DNA from: Trichobilharzia szidati
Lineage: Eukaryota > Platyhelminthes > Trematoda > Strigeidida > Schistosomatidae
Reading direction: 5' to 3'
Length of the DNA stretch: 64,000 nucleotides
Assembly (NCBI GenBank): GCA_944472155.2
Contig: OX235279.1
Coordinates: 149,070,199-149,134,198, forward strand
The position numbers were made by a program, and so were the translations under genes. The notes below the pieces were generated by a model that searched no databases, was not told where the DNA came from, and saw only the letters and a program-made list of their open reading frames with translations. Below are positions 1-10,470 of this stretch, piece by piece; positions within the stretch are counted from its first letter, which is position 1; every line of letters begins with the position of its first letter.

Positions 1-340
1 CTATCTCATATATCTTGCAACTCAACTCTAGGAGAGTTTTGAAAACCTAATCAAACTTATATGGTCTATGAAAGACCTTGTACAGTTAAGAAGTTAACGA
101 CTGAAGTACTAAGCTATTCGAATTACAGTTGGCCTTAAATAAGAGTTGGATTATGTTGAAAAGACAAACAAAACTGACTCATTATTATTATTACCTTTAT
201 ACATTGTTCTCTGAATACTCTTCAATATTTGACTTTTATCAGATAAATAGTAAGGACACGTGAAATAAGACAGTGAATTGTCCAATGGTGTATCATTACT
301 GTTTAGCATGTGGTGTGAAAACTTACAGGTTCAATGATAA

Positions 341-690
341 GTTAATTGGTGGATGGTAACTAGCACGAGGAATCCAGGATGCGCATTTCATCCTATTTGG
401 GACTCGTCACGTGGATGTACCTGCACTCCGCAGTGAGTGATGATATCCCGACTGAGGCTCGAGCCCAGTGACCATAGTTTCAAACGCCGAAGCGTTATCC
501 ACTAGACAACTTGGGCCACGAGAGCCAACTCTTGTGCAACGGGTCAGATTAATTATTTAATTGAGTTTTAGATTTTCCCGTCGATTGATTCCACCGAAGT
601 GCTGGCTCTCAGGTTGACATGTCGGCTTCTTGTGCAGATGCTTTGACGATATCTGGTCATGTAATCAGAAGTTAACTGGTGGATGATAAG
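341..690 (-). repeat. Smα-like SINE cluster with tRNA-like promoter and degenerate hammerhead
   Basis: Read on the minus strand there is an A-box-like stretch (GTCTAGTGGATAACGC, about 492-508), a B-box-like GGCTCGAGCC (about 456-465), a hammerhead domain (365-417) and a tail ending CCATCCACCAATTAACTT. This is the published layout of schistosome Smα SINEs: a pol III promoter followed by a hammerhead. The core keeps GAAA (386-389), but the catalytic box reads GTGACGA (404-410) instead of CTGANGA, so position C3 is lost and cleavage is probably abolished. Positions 540-690 hold a further segment that also borders the second Smα-like copy near 25.2 kb, so at least two fragments are joined here. 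Family name is by resemblance, not by database search. Confidence 0.7.
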
Positions 691-824
691 GTTAATAGCA
701 GAAACTGGATTTTATAAGAAGGCTTTCCAATACTCTGAGCTGTCGATATTTTAAGTTACACTTCTGTGGTATTCATTGTAGAATTATGATTGAGAACATT
801 TAAGGCTTTTCTTTTTTAAATTCA

Positions 825-955
825 GATTTAATTTTCCCGTTGATTGAGGAGACTGAAATTTTCGGCTTCCATTACAGACGCTTCGATGATCCCTGTGGAT
901 TAACCTGAACTAATTTAGAAGTAATTCCACTGCTGGTCACCATCCACCAAAATTG
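825..955 (+). repeat. Smα-like repeat fragment
   Basis: This stretch shares the order of short motifs seen at 560-690 (TTTTCCCGTTGATTG, then TTCGGCTTC, then CAGACGCTT). It ends in GGTCACCATCCACC, the outer helix-I strand of the Smα hammerhead. No catalytic core is present. It is probably a truncated copy. Confidence 0.45.
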
Positions 956-1749
956 CTTTCCTTTTTGGTCAAATTCTGAATCATTTCACCTTTTTAAGTC
1001 GTTCACCTCTGGTGTCTGCAGTTGAAACAGCGATAGAACTTTAAACGATCAGCTGTATGATGTTAATACCTGCCTGTAAGTGTGGAATGATGAAGACTTA
1101 TCAGTTAGGAAATCGGGGTAGGTAAACGATAGTTAAAACTCATGCGTAGTTACATGCACAAAATATACGTGTACTACTTCCTGCTTAGTTTCTTTTCGAC
1201 TATATCTCAGGTTTTCAAATTGTGATGATTAGTTTGTCCATTTCTCTTATTTGTAACTTCATTTGGCGTTCTGCTCAAATGTTTTACAGAAAAATCTATA
1301 CTACTTACAAATTCACATCAATAGGATACAGTGCAGATAATGTTGAATAAATGACTTACTCGTCAACTCGATCTATCAATGAGTCTAAACAACAATTCAC
1401 GTGAAAACGTTGAATAAAGAATAAGAAGAAACTGCCTCCACGTTCATGTCAGGATTGCATGATATAACATCATAAGAGGTTTGGTCAGTTTTAGAGGCAT
1501 TTATACCAGCTATACAGTTGAATGTTCCTCCACATGAGGATTTATCAAATCACCTCACCTATAATTGGATAAATGAGTGACCAGGTGGTGTTTACTACTC
1601 CAATAAGGGTTAACATTGATCAGATTAATGTAGGGAATTTTTGAAATCATCCATTCACCTACGACACTGAGCAACAGTTGCTTTAAATCAATAATTTTTA
1701 GATCTTTGAATGAGTCGGTAACTGAATACCAGCTCTATGGAGTGTATCA

Positions 1750-1905
1750 CAGGAAATTTTGAATAAAGCAAGAACAACAGTGGTTTGCGCAGAATAAAAG
1801 GGCACCATAACTTATTTCTTTGGCTTCTCATCAGCTGCTTACAGCCCAAAGAGAATATTAATTTTATGTCCAGAAACAACTTCAACATACTTACACAGAG
1901 AGTTC
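1750..1905 (-). mobile_element. PLE terminal repeat relic (family P)
   Basis: The minus strand matches the terminal repeats near 11.8, 13.2 and 17.3 kb over the AGCAGCTGATGA ribozyme region and the flanking AAGTATGTTGAAGTTG-type sequence. Those copies flank PLE coding sequence, so this is a detached PLE terminal repeat. No coding sequence adjoins it here. Confidence 0.6.
1788..1839 (-). ncRNA. Hammerhead ribozyme (PLE family P)
   Basis: The minus strand has helix-I strand AGCAG (1835-1839), core CTGATGA (1828-1834), GAAA (1815-1818) and a long helix III, closing with CTGCG (1788-1792) opposite AGCAG with one mismatch. The catalytic boxes are intact. Helix II (GAAGCCAAA) is poor, so activity is doubtful. 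Confidence 0.55.
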
Positions 1906-2635
1906 ACTTTTAAAGAAAAAATCAATATATTTATTCAAGTTCATATAGGGGAATAAATGTATGAAGTTACAGAAGATTTTCTTAGTCTTTCTTTTAGTTT
2001 ATCAGTGTATTGTTAATAGGGAAAAAGTTGACAATCACAAATCAGACACCGGGATAATTCAGAAGCGCGAAAAATATGAACTACTGGCACTAACAAGCAC
2101 TGACATTTAGCAATAAAAGTAACAGGCAATATCAGTGATAAGAAGCTAGTAAAATTTTAAAATGGAATCTAAAAAACACATGGGAATCAGTGATGATTCA
2201 ACTCAACTGTTTGTAACATGATGTATCACGAAATCGGTTGATCTTAAATTATTCATTATTGTTAAAAAAAAATAATTCTCAGAGTACATTAAAACAACAA
2301 AAAAGCTATACAAAACCGCATAATTTTCAACAGTTCAAAAGCTGCTTTGATCATATTCAAATGAGGTAAAAATATAAAGCCATTTGCAAAACTTGTTGGT
2401 TCACGTGTTCAACTGCCAACGAAATAAACTTGATTATATATGCAAATTTTACTGAATAATCTTGCAGCCTACAAACAGTCGGAATGATTTTTTTCATTAT
2501 TATTATTTCAAATAAGTTTTATCTTTACAAAGGATTAACAGTTACAGTTGTTAACTAAATGTATGCGTGTTAACAGATTATCTTAGGTATGGTTTAATTA
2601 GCAAACTAAATATTAACTAATACGATGTATGATTT

Positions 2636-2872
2636 GTGTCGGTGGCTCAGCGATAGAATATTCGCAAACTGTTCACGTCGTTCTGGGTTTGATCTCCAGT
2701 TGACGCACTCTTTAACCTCGCTTAGGCTGTAGTAAACCAGATAAAGAGTGGAGGTAGACTCTGTGCCTGGTAACGTCAGCTCATAAAAGCAATACCATTG
2801 TTGATCAGACTTCAAAGCTCACACTTGAAGCCCTATGTTCCACCCAGAATGCAAGGGAATAAAGTAAAAATT
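2636..2872 (+). repeat. tRNA-headed SINE with LINE-type 3' tail (family E, copy 1)
   Basis: The head has an A-box-like GGTGGCTCAGCGATAGAAT and a B-box-like GGGTTTGATCTCC. The element ends in TTGAAGCCCTATGTTCCAC followed by an AAGGGAATAA stretch. The same 3' tail ends the RTE-type LINE fragment at 27.42 kb (minus strand) and the long RTE LINE at 47.74 kb. Sharing a tail with a LINE is the usual sign of a SINE mobilised by that LINE. Two further copies lie at 5.44-5.75 kb and 31.71-31.91 kb. Confidence 0.7.
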
Positions 2873-3289
2873 ATGTATGAGAATTGAAGGTAAGCTGAAA
2901 ACCAGAGCTTCAAACAACTAGCGCTTTTAAAAGAAAAGATGTTCAGCGAAGAGTTACTCTTGCACATTTGCATACACATAGTAAACTGTCTTGGCAACAA
3001 AAGGAAGATTTCCAAAGAAGTGTTATTAGAACTGTAAATTCTAGACAGCAAATTGAGTAACATAAAAAGCGGTAATCGGGTTGAAATTAAAATTTAATAA
3101 GTAAACTGAGTGACTCAGTATAACTGACGGGAGTGAATACAATTCAACTAAAAATGAATGAGAGTGAAGTTAACAATAGCTGCAATGGCGGTCGAGGGGA
3201 GGAAATAATAATACTAATAAGAAACAAAACAAAAAAATTACGTATCCAGTGTTAGAACAGATTTAATTACTGAACAAACTTCTTTATAT

Positions 3290-3930
3290 ATGTGGAGTTC
3301 AGGATTTAACATGCGAATTGCCATCACTTCTCCTCTGTTTGAAGAAGTTTGGTTTGCACTCTTTTAGGAAGATTCCCACGTATTCTGTAGATAACTTTAA
3401 AGTTGATTCATGGGTCAGCTTGGCATCCAGATTCGATCAGATGTTGCAGGATAGAGCTGTGGGGGATCTTTTTTCTCTTTTATAAAACCAGTAGGGTAGG
3501 TATTAGATAAAACGTTTGGATACCAAATGCTGATTACGATCGACATACCTAATTCCACTGGAGGAGGCGTTCACGGGAATCATTGGTTTTGTAGAGAAAG
3601 TTCAACCGTGAGGAAGGTTTTCTTCAGTGAGCAGAAGAGAAGGTTTCTCATTATTCCTGCCGATAAGTTACCACTGAATCGCAGATTCAGATAGAGAAGT
3701 CTTTTAGGAGCAGGAAATATGAGCGAGGCGAATTCTCTTCAGAGTGTTCAGCCCCCCTTCCATGGTGTCAAAGCTGCAAATGCTGCGGATTCTGTGGCTC
3801 AGTGAACGAAACAGGTTTCATTTTGTATATAAAGGCACCTAACTATGAAAGTCAGTTGGTTGTCTGTTCCATGTCAGCTTTCTGTAGATGGGTCTTTTTA
3901 GCTGTGTGCTGTTTCAAATGACTAATACGA
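3290..3930 (-). pseudogene. PLE C-terminal relic
   Basis: Conceptual minus-strand translation gives, in broken frames, VPLYTK, then KRLLYLNLRFSGNLS, KKTF, and near the end SSILQHLIESG and FKVIYRIRGNLPKRVQTKLL. These align in order with the C-terminal part of the better preserved PLE at 19.1 kb (KKPLFIKLQFNGDLS, SSILSHLIDSG, FKLIHRIPPNLSNRLRIRLL). Stops and frameshifts run throughout. It is a 5'-truncated, dead copy of the reverse transcriptase/GIY-YIG protein. Confidence 0.65.
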
Positions 3931-4177
3931 TTCAGAAGCTAATCCAGTATTCAGCTAATTCAAATTGCCTTGTGAGTTATGCTCAGCTGTCCTATCATTT
4001 GTCTTCTGTTATTCCGCAATGGAAATATCACTGAAATCTTTTACAGGAGGATAATTTTTAAAAGGACAGTTTTCACGAGTATGAAAATTGGTTTTATGGA
4101 AATGGTTTCAATAAGAAAAACTAAGGTCATAACTATTTTTCATGATGTATACTAATCAATGAAAAGAACAAAACAAG

Positions 4178-4235
4178 TAGTTCAACGAAGAGTCTGTTTT
4201 GGGTGAATTCATCTTCCTCTTCAGCTGTACAGTCA
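4178..4235 (-). ncRNA. Decayed PLE-type hammerhead motif
   Basis: On the minus strand CTGAAGA (4218-4224) is followed by GGAAGATGAATTC and CAAAACAGACTCTTC. The order resembles the PLE ribozyme relics at 30.1 kb and 13.1 kb, but GAAA is degraded to CAAA. It lies just 3' of PLE coding relics on the same strand, as a terminal repeat would. Confidence 0.35.
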
Positions 4236-4489
4236 CATTGGTACACAATTTTTCTCATGAAAGAGGGTAGTAGCAAAAGTGATGAGTTGTCACAAACATA
4301 GTTGTTAATATTAGTCAGTATGTATAAGAGGAGTTGGATAAGTGTTTAGAGTACGCAATAGGATAAATAATTTAATGAATGAGTTGTAATCAGGATGCAC
4401 ATAGAAACGAAGGAGAATATGGAATTGTGTAAGAGTCCTAGAGAAATGCAAGAGTTATGAGGAGTTGGAAAAACAAACAAACAAAAATC

Positions 4490-5066
4490 AAGTCAGTAGA
4501 AATCAACAAGGTTGTTACCATGATAGTAGAAGTAATTGAACGACTTTTCTGGTTTCTCTATCTGAATAGCCAGAGCTTCAGCAATGCAAAAGAAATAAAA
4601 ACCTATTGTCTTTTGCAGGTTGTTCTTCACCACGTAGATCACTTTGAAGGGGGACTTTGTTGGCATATGGTGACCAATGTTGACAAGGTCCCCAGTTATC
4701 ACACTTGCTATAGAGCCACTGCTACCCTACCGCAGCCATGTAGGATAATGTTCCTGAACACTTTTTGACAGGATACTCGTCCAAAGACCAATACACAGAA
4801 CCATGAAGACAGGTGAACTGATATATGCACATACAGATGGTCAGATGCGAGGTCTCGTCTTTGAGGCTTTTACAGATCAGTGGACAACTGGAGAAAACTA
4901 CTCTTAGCGTTCCTGAGAACATTGCTCCTCTCGAAGACGTTGGAATTCTTCTCTTATGGATACAAAAGGTTAAGTATGGCTTGATATCAAGGTTTATGTA
5001 AAATTTCTTTTTTTGGCACAAATGATGTTTCGTTTTTCTGAACTTTCGGTTTGATGTTCTTGTCAA
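4490..5066 (-). pseudogene. PLE GIY-YIG domain relic
   Basis: The minus strand encodes KFYINLDIKPYL and CMCIYQFTCLHGSVYW (114-residue frame at 4722-5066). In a second frame (4493-4702) it encodes FKVIYVVKNNLQKT and CIAEALAIQIEKPE. In the PLE at 19.1 kb the matching blocks are PLFIKLQFNGDL, SMCIYQFNCTCGDSYIG and FKLIHRIPPNL...TAEA. It is the 3' part of a PLE, frameshifted at about 4710, with the GIY-YIG catalytic tyrosine region degraded. Confidence 0.65.
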
Positions 5067-5439
5067 TAAATCCCAGTGTGTATCTGTTGCGTATGCAGAC
5101 CTCTTTCAGAAGTTCTAACTCTTCTTCCACAGCGTCTAATTACTCAGGATTATTTCGATGTAACCATTAAAATAACTAAAAAAATTAGAATATTTGTACG
5201 TAATTTTTTGCACGCATACCTTATGAGGGAGGTGAAGTTCATCAGAAACCCAAATCCATGAGACAGCAATTAAAAACCACTGAGCAGCAGAAAGCTCATT
5301 CGTTATAGTTGAGGACATTTCATCATTGCATATCCATAATCGTACCAGTGATTGTTTATGAAGTGATCTACCACTGAATTAATCACCTTTGTCACTTACC
5401 CAACCTGTGGATATTAATGCACTGTACATATATTATTTA

Positions 5440-5745
5440 TTTTATTCCTTTGTGATCCTAGTGGAACTTAGAACTTCAAGTTTGAACTTTATAGTTTCAG
5501 TAGCGTTGGCGTTTATTTTTTTACGGGCTAGGGTTACTAGTCTCACTCCCAACTTTCCCTCTTTGCCAGGCTCTTTTTTATCCCTTCACGTTCGCACTGG
5601 AAAATTGGGTTTCAAGCTAGTCTTAAAGTTTTGGGTTTACTACGTGTTAATGAAGATAAAGGAGTGCGTCAACTGAGGATGAAGCCCCTGACCACGTCCA
5701 TGGCTGGCAAGCCTTCTATCACTGCACCACCAATGCTTGCTGGAT
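5440..5745 (-). repeat. tRNA-headed SINE with LINE-type tail (family E, copy 2)
   Basis: The minus strand begins with TTGGTGGTGCAGTGATAGAAGG and a degraded B box (GGGGCTTCATCCTC), then GTTGACGCACTCC, as in copy 1. It ends CTTGAAGTTCTAAGTTCC followed by ACTAGGATCACAAAGGAATA, a diverged version of the RTE LINE tail. The body shares an AAAAAAGAG...CTGGCGCTAGTGAAACT-like block with the copy at 31.7 kb. Confidence 0.6.
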
Positions 5746-5904
5746 GTTAGTGATCGAAATTCAAGACGTGTTTTTCAGAGTTCAAATGCGAAGACTTAAT
5801 TGGTGAGGCCCATCAAAGACACTATGAGGATAATTACATATCGATGTCGGTGGATCTGTATTATGAAGTGACATCAGTCAGAAGCCACTGGCCTTTGTGT
5901 TTCA

Positions 5905-5990
5905 GCCCAGTGACTAGGTGCTAAGCATATTTGCCTCATAAGCTGATGGTCTTGGGATCGAGAATGTGCATTGCTAGAGTCATAAACTTG
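5905..5990 (+). promoter_or_regulatory. tRNA-like pol III promoter remnant
   Basis: AGTGACTAGGTGCTAAGC resembles an A box and GGGATCGAGAATG a B box, about 35 bp apart. No tRNA cloverleaf closes. It is probably another SINE head. Little more can be said. Confidence 0.3.
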
Positions 5991-6029
5991 AAAAAAAACT
6001 GGTGTCTAGTGATTTTAAGTGGACCTCTA

Positions 6030-6200
6030 CGTTGGTATTGGCGGCACAGCGGTTAGGACGCTCACCGACCATGCGCATGGTCCAGGGTCCGATCCCTGGA
6101 CGCCGACGCACACCTGAGATCAATGGTCCACCTGCTAAATTTGGGCTACCAATATCCCATGCTGAAAATTCCATAGTTGCACCAACATACTGTGTGGAAT
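6030..6200 (+). repeat. tRNA-derived SINE (family D)
   Basis: GGCGGCACAGCGGTTAGGAC is A-box-like. The T-arm-like hairpin CCAGG-GTCCGATC-CCTGG carries a B box. The anticodon region is a long palindrome (GACCATGCGCATGGTC) rather than a 5-bp stem with 7-nt loop, and the acceptor pairs over only about 4 bp, so this is a tRNA-derived repeat and not a tRNA gene. A non-tRNA body follows. Confidence 0.5.
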
Positions 6201-7059
6201 CAAGCTATGATAAAAAAATCAATATACGACGTGTTTAGTTGAATGGATATAGGTGAATTATTACAGAACTGCATGGCACACACACTAATTGTTCCACGGA
6301 AATTGTTCCTTTCACCAAATAACCAGAATTAAATATTAAAGGAAAAACCTGAAAAGTTAACCAAACAAACACATCTATGGTTGACCCAATGTACGTATAA
6401 ACCCACTCTATCCTTGTATCCCATGGGATAGCATTTTAATCACTAGTCACCAACAGATTTTATTCTAGCTAGCACTATCGATTAGATGCCAATAAAAGAC
6501 AGTGGATAAGGTTAAAGCTAATCTGAGAAAGATGAAAGTATTAAGCAAGAATATGATTGACAGTACAAGACGTGTTGAGCATTCTATAAAACATATAGGA
6601 CTATGAGTGAAGTAGAAATTGGACACATTCTAATATATTTAAATAGAAACATGTCTAATATGAAAGAACTGTTATTCTTAACAGAACATAAGGTTTCAGT
6701 AACATATCGTCCTACCTTTTCTTACCCAGCTGTTCGACTGTCCACAAGCTTTCGTCTCCTTCTCAATCTGGTTCCTGATGCTGATATTTACATGCTAACT
6801 TCAGAATAATGAATGTCCATCTTGCTTTCCAGATGATGATTGGCTAGTTTTGATATCCTTATTTCTGCCAGCAGAAGTTGAAACGATGGATGCTGCAGAA
6901 GTAAGTGGAAGAAATGACTTCCCTTAGATTTCTCCTGCTGATAGTGATTGGTACTTACAACAAGGAAGGGTAAATGGAGATTTAGTTCTAAATTTACTCA
7001 CAAATTGAGAACAGCACTTAGTATTTTTTTTATTAATGAGGAGATATTCCTTTCAAGAG

Positions 7060-7390
7060 TTGATTTATAAGGATTTGATTTTTTTCCGAGTTTGACCACG
7101 GATTAATATCAGTTAGAGAACCATTGGAAACCAGTTAGTATTGGACAGCCATTTCGTCTTAGTTTGGGACCCATCGGCAGTACGCACCCACTGAGTTTCG
7201 AACCCAGGACCTTCCGTTTACAATACAAGGTCGTATACTATTCAGCCACTGGAACCCAGTGGGGGATGAGGAAGAATTTCCCTCCGATAACATTGGTTGA
7301 TGGTGATGCTAAAATCACCAATTGGTAGGAGTTAGAATTCATGGGCCATTGAATCGGGTCCCACTGACTGATTGGTATACGAGGTATTCC
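7060..7390 (-). repeat. SINE family A, head-to-head unit (locus 1)
   Basis: The minus-strand copy has a tRNA-like head (CAGTGGCTGAATAGTATAC; B box GGGTTCGAAACTC), then a hammerhead region (7138-7183) and the A-family 3' part. To its right is a spacer (about 7265-7360) shared with the loci at 8.3 and 30.9 kb, then the start of an opposite-strand copy (CCCACTGACTGATTGGTATAC) that breaks off near 7390. The ribozyme core is mutated to CCGATGG (7171-7177), so it is presumably inactive. Confidence 0.65.
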
Positions 7391-7555
7391 TTTGTTTCGA
7401 AAGCATAAAATACATTTGGCACAGAATAGAAACGACAGTTATTGACTCGCTGACTTATTAACATAGGAGTTTGCGTAAGTGTGTGCTTCATTCCAGGTTG
7501 TTGCACAACAGAAAAACAGAAGTATGGAAGAGAAATGTAATGATTAATGTATTAC

Positions 7556-7770
7556 CGGTTCGCAATAGTAGCTAGCCAGAATTCGCGTGGTTTCAACTGA
7601 TTCGGGTTTCTCAGATGAGCCCAAAAGGGTACAATGCTGAAGAGCTCGACCTCAAACGAAAGAAACGTCCATTCGGTATTTAAATTACTTCTATCAGGCC
7701 AGCAAACAGTACTGGTTTATGTTAGTGATGTACAACCAACCACCAACAGTTTACGAACATGGATTCTTAG
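7556..7770. repeat. Dispersed repeat (family C, copy 1)
   Basis: Shares GGTATTTAAATTACTTCT, a GGCCAGCAA...ACTGGTT block and a preceding CCCAAA/ACGAA block with 15.95-16.14 kb. No coding potential, promoter box or ribozyme was recognised. The family is not identified. Confidence 0.4.
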
Positions 7771-8205
7771 GATGTCACGTAGAAAATCTGCACGTTCCTG
7801 AGTCGCACAAACCATTGGTTATTGACTTAAAGAACTGATACAGTTGTAAAGTAAGTGTTACAAAAAGTTCACCATCAACTATCAAAGGACATAAGACACT
7901 AAATAGTTGTTGCATACCGTTTTTCCCCCATATTTTTGTCATATAAAATTGAGAAAAGGACGAAAATGAGTAACTGTTTAATGATCAAGGATTATTCTTG
8001 TGAGATATGCATATTGATGTCTAGGGACTGGTCAGAACTGCACTCATAAATATGTCACGTTTACTCGTGCTACATGTGTGCATTACGAAGAGTCAATCAA
8101 CATTAAATCTGAAGTTCAAGTATTGGTTTGTAGGGATTTGGTTGATTGGTTACAGGATTTCATCATGAGCTGACATTGGTTAGAGAACCATTGGAAAACC
8201 TGGGA

Positions 8206-8251
8206 GTCCTGAACAGCTGTTTCGTCCTAGTTTGGAACTCTTCATCAGTAC
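8206..8251 (-). ncRNA. Hammerhead-like domain, SINE A (variant core)
   Basis: Minus strand: helix-I strand GTACTG (8246-8251), then ATGAAGA (8239-8245), a helix II and GAAA. With helix I placed as in the sister copy at 8504, core position 3 is A instead of C. Read the other way, CTGATGA is present but followed by an extra AGA before helix II. The closing strand is mutated (GTTCAGGAC), so helix I is imperfect. Confidence 0.5.
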
Positions 8252-8503
8252 GCACCCACCGGGATTCGAACCCAGGGCCTTCTAGTTACATGGCGAGCCC
8301 GTATACCATTAAGCCACTGGGAACATATCCAGTGGTCGGGTGTGAGCACAAATACTCGCCGAAGACATTGGCTAGTGGTTGCGCTATATCGTGAATTGGC
8401 AGAAGTTAGAATTCATGGGCCACTGGATCGGGTCCCAGTGGCTTAATGGTATACAAGCTCACCTTGTAACCAAGAGGTCCTGGTTTCGAACCCCGGTGGG
8501 TGC

Positions 8504-8549
8504 GTACTGCTGAAGAGTCCCAAACTAGGACGAAACAGCTGTCCAGTAC
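8504..8549 (+). ncRNA. Canonical hammerhead ribozyme, SINE A
   Basis: Helix I is GTACTG (8504-8509) with CAGTAC (8544-8549). The core is CTGAAGA (8510-8516). Helix II is GTCC (8517-8520) with GGAC (8528-8531). GAAA is at 8532-8535. A two-base-pair helix III with loop AGCT follows, then cleavage triplet GTC (8541-8543). Every invariant core base is present. The very short helix III and the position behind a tRNA-like promoter parallel the Smα ribozyme. Predicted cleavage is after 8543. Confidence 0.85.
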
Positions 8550-8650
8550 TCCCAGGTTTTCCAATGGTTCTCTAACCAATGTCAGCTCATGATGAAATCC
8601 TGTAACCAATTAAATCTGAAGTTCTATTAACAGGTGACTGATACACTTCA

Positions 8651-10044
8651 TTGAACATAAAGTTGATATTCTAACTACCATACGACCAATTCTTGCTGTG
8701 GTGCTTATAACCAGTATAACAAAATAATAATGAATACCTTATATAACCACACTGGTTATTTATCTACGCTAAATGGTGTCCCTTTTCCATCTTTTCAGTA
8801 AATCATTAATGTTACAAATCATATCAGATAATTTGGTTAGTTGAAATATACTACTAGTGTCACGCACTAGTATTACTCATCTGAAAAGATGAATCAATAA
8901 CCGCTACCTTTCAATGAATAATCACACAGAATTAAAGAATACAATTGGTAGTATGGTTACAGTATTCAAAGCTCAAGGCAAATTAATCAAAATGATAAAA
9001 AAAGAAGTAGACCTGAGAGACGCTTATCTGGCTGGTCATAGTTATTCCTAATCTTTACTATGAGCAAACATCAGTCAGTTGTATGAATGATAATATGACG
9101 AATTCATAAGCATAAAGATTCAGACTATGAGTCATTCTGACTTAAAGAAGCACTTTAATATCAAGATTATTAGTAATAAGTATAGAATGAATATTATACT
9201 GAACAGGTTAATATTTTCAATATTTATTTTAGAGTAAAAATGAAGTCGCATAAACAACAATCTAGTAAGTTATTTGTAGCAGTAGTGGTATGACTCATCG
9301 TGGAATGTTATCTGCGTAGGTGTGAAATTCATTTTAAAAAGCATCATATAAAACTAAGTGCAGACACTAATATAAACTAAAATTGGGACAAACTAATCGT
9401 TAAAGTACATTTTATGTCAGATGAATGACAGTATAAGACATGTTGCTAAGCCATTCTAAACATATTGTGGGATTTTATTAGACAGCTAGATTTTCGAAAC
9501 ATTTATTTTTTTTAAAATTTATTTATTTAAATACGGCAAATAACATATTCCGTATTGTTAGTCTGTCAGAACATTCGGGTCACAGTGTTTGATAATTTCT
9601 TTTTCTAATGTGTTGAAAATTTGAAAATAGGATATGTAAAACGCTTCGCTTATCTGGATGCCATAGTGATGGTTAGATGAACAATTGAATTTTATGTTGT
9701 CTAGGTGACAACTTCGAGCCGTTCTTTTTTTTTCTTCTGTGTACTGGTTTTTATTTTTTTATAGAACGGAATGAATATAGTCTGTATGTTGTCAAACCAT
9801 GCCAAATACATTTGTGAGATGATTAAATTTGAATCCTGTTTTTAAGTATGTTAATAGTTTAGTAATGCTGTGTTCACCCATAACTTCAGGCTGTGTGTAT
9901 GTGATGAGGATGCTCTCTAGTTTTCAATCATTTTCTAAGTCATCATTTCTTGGCTAAATTTTACTGTGAAATTAGTTAAATCTCTACACATCTAGCACCT
10001 GAGAAGAATGGATCTAGTGCTCATTCAGCAGGGTTCATCAAGTC
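8651..10044. other. No gene recognised
   Basis: AT-rich sequence with stops in all frames. No conserved protein motif, promoter box or ribozyme core was seen. Confidence 0.5.
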
Positions 10045-10470
10045 AGGTGAGAAATCATTTACTCACCGGAGACATAGACTGGCGGTTATTGAACCGGATC
10101 TCAGTGGCTGAATGGTCTATGATCTCGCCTTGTCAACGGCAGCTCCTGGCTTCGAACCTCGGTGGGTGCGCACTGATGAAGAGCTTCAAGCTGGGGCGAA
10201 ACAACTGTCTAGTACTCCACGGTTTTCCAGTGGTTCTCTAATTGATGTTAGCTGGTGATCGAACTCCTGACCAAACAAATCTCTGCAAACCAATACACGG
10301 AAATGACATAAGCTTGGATTTATGGAGAATTAGGTGCCAGTAGAGTGGCTTAATGGTAATGTCCTCACCTTTTAACCTGAAGGTCTTACATTCTTTACTA
10401 GGTAGGGATATGGGGTGTATAGCGCTGGAGAGTCCCGAACTAAGAAGAAAAAGCTATTCTCATTTTACCT
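10045..10470 (+). repeat. SINE family A copies (locus 3)
   Basis: The first copy (10045-10310) has A box GTGGCTGAATGG, B box GGCTTCGAACCTC, a hammerhead domain and the family tail. A second, more decayed copy starts near 10330 (GAGTGGCTTAATGGTAA) and keeps only the tRNA-like head and a scrap of the ribozyme region (GGAGAGTCCCGAACTAAG). Both lie on the + strand. The conserved head-to-head spacer is not recognisable here. Confidence 0.6.
10170..10215 (+). ncRNA. Hammerhead-like domain, SINE A (variant core)
   Basis: GCACTG (10170-10175), core ATGAAGA (10176-10182), helix II GCTT/GGGC with two G-T wobbles, GAAA (10198-10201), triplet GTC (10207-10209), then TAGTAC. Core position 3 is A, as in the copies at 8.2 and 31.1 kb. 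Confidence 0.5.

Larger units (their letters stand above)
8118..8650. repeat. SINE family A, complete head-to-head pair (locus 2)
   Basis: A minus copy (about 8118-8332) and a plus copy (about 8430-8650) face away from each other across a spacer of about 100 bp. Each has a tRNA-like head (A box TGGCTTAATGG at 8439-8449 in the plus copy; B box GGTTTCGAACCCC), a hammerhead domain, then the common tail ending in GATGAAATCCTGTAACCAAT. The arms are long near-identical inverted repeats. The spacer is recognisable at 7265-7360 and 30900-31000, so the inverted arrangement is inherited as a unit. The short open frames here are incidental. Confidence 0.75.

Noticed and set aside
4457..4768. A 103-codon plus-strand protein
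   Set aside because: It overlaps the minus-strand PLE GIY-YIG relic, which has family matches; the + frame has none.
6040..6110. A tRNA gene
   Set aside because: The T-arm and both promoter boxes are present, but the anticodon arm is a long palindrome and the acceptor stem does not close, so it was called a tRNA-derived SINE.
8146..8394. An 82-codon protein repeated at 8406-8609 and 29337-29618
   Set aside because: The recurring peptide is a translation of SINE A, whose conserved features are promoter boxes and a ribozyme, not codons.
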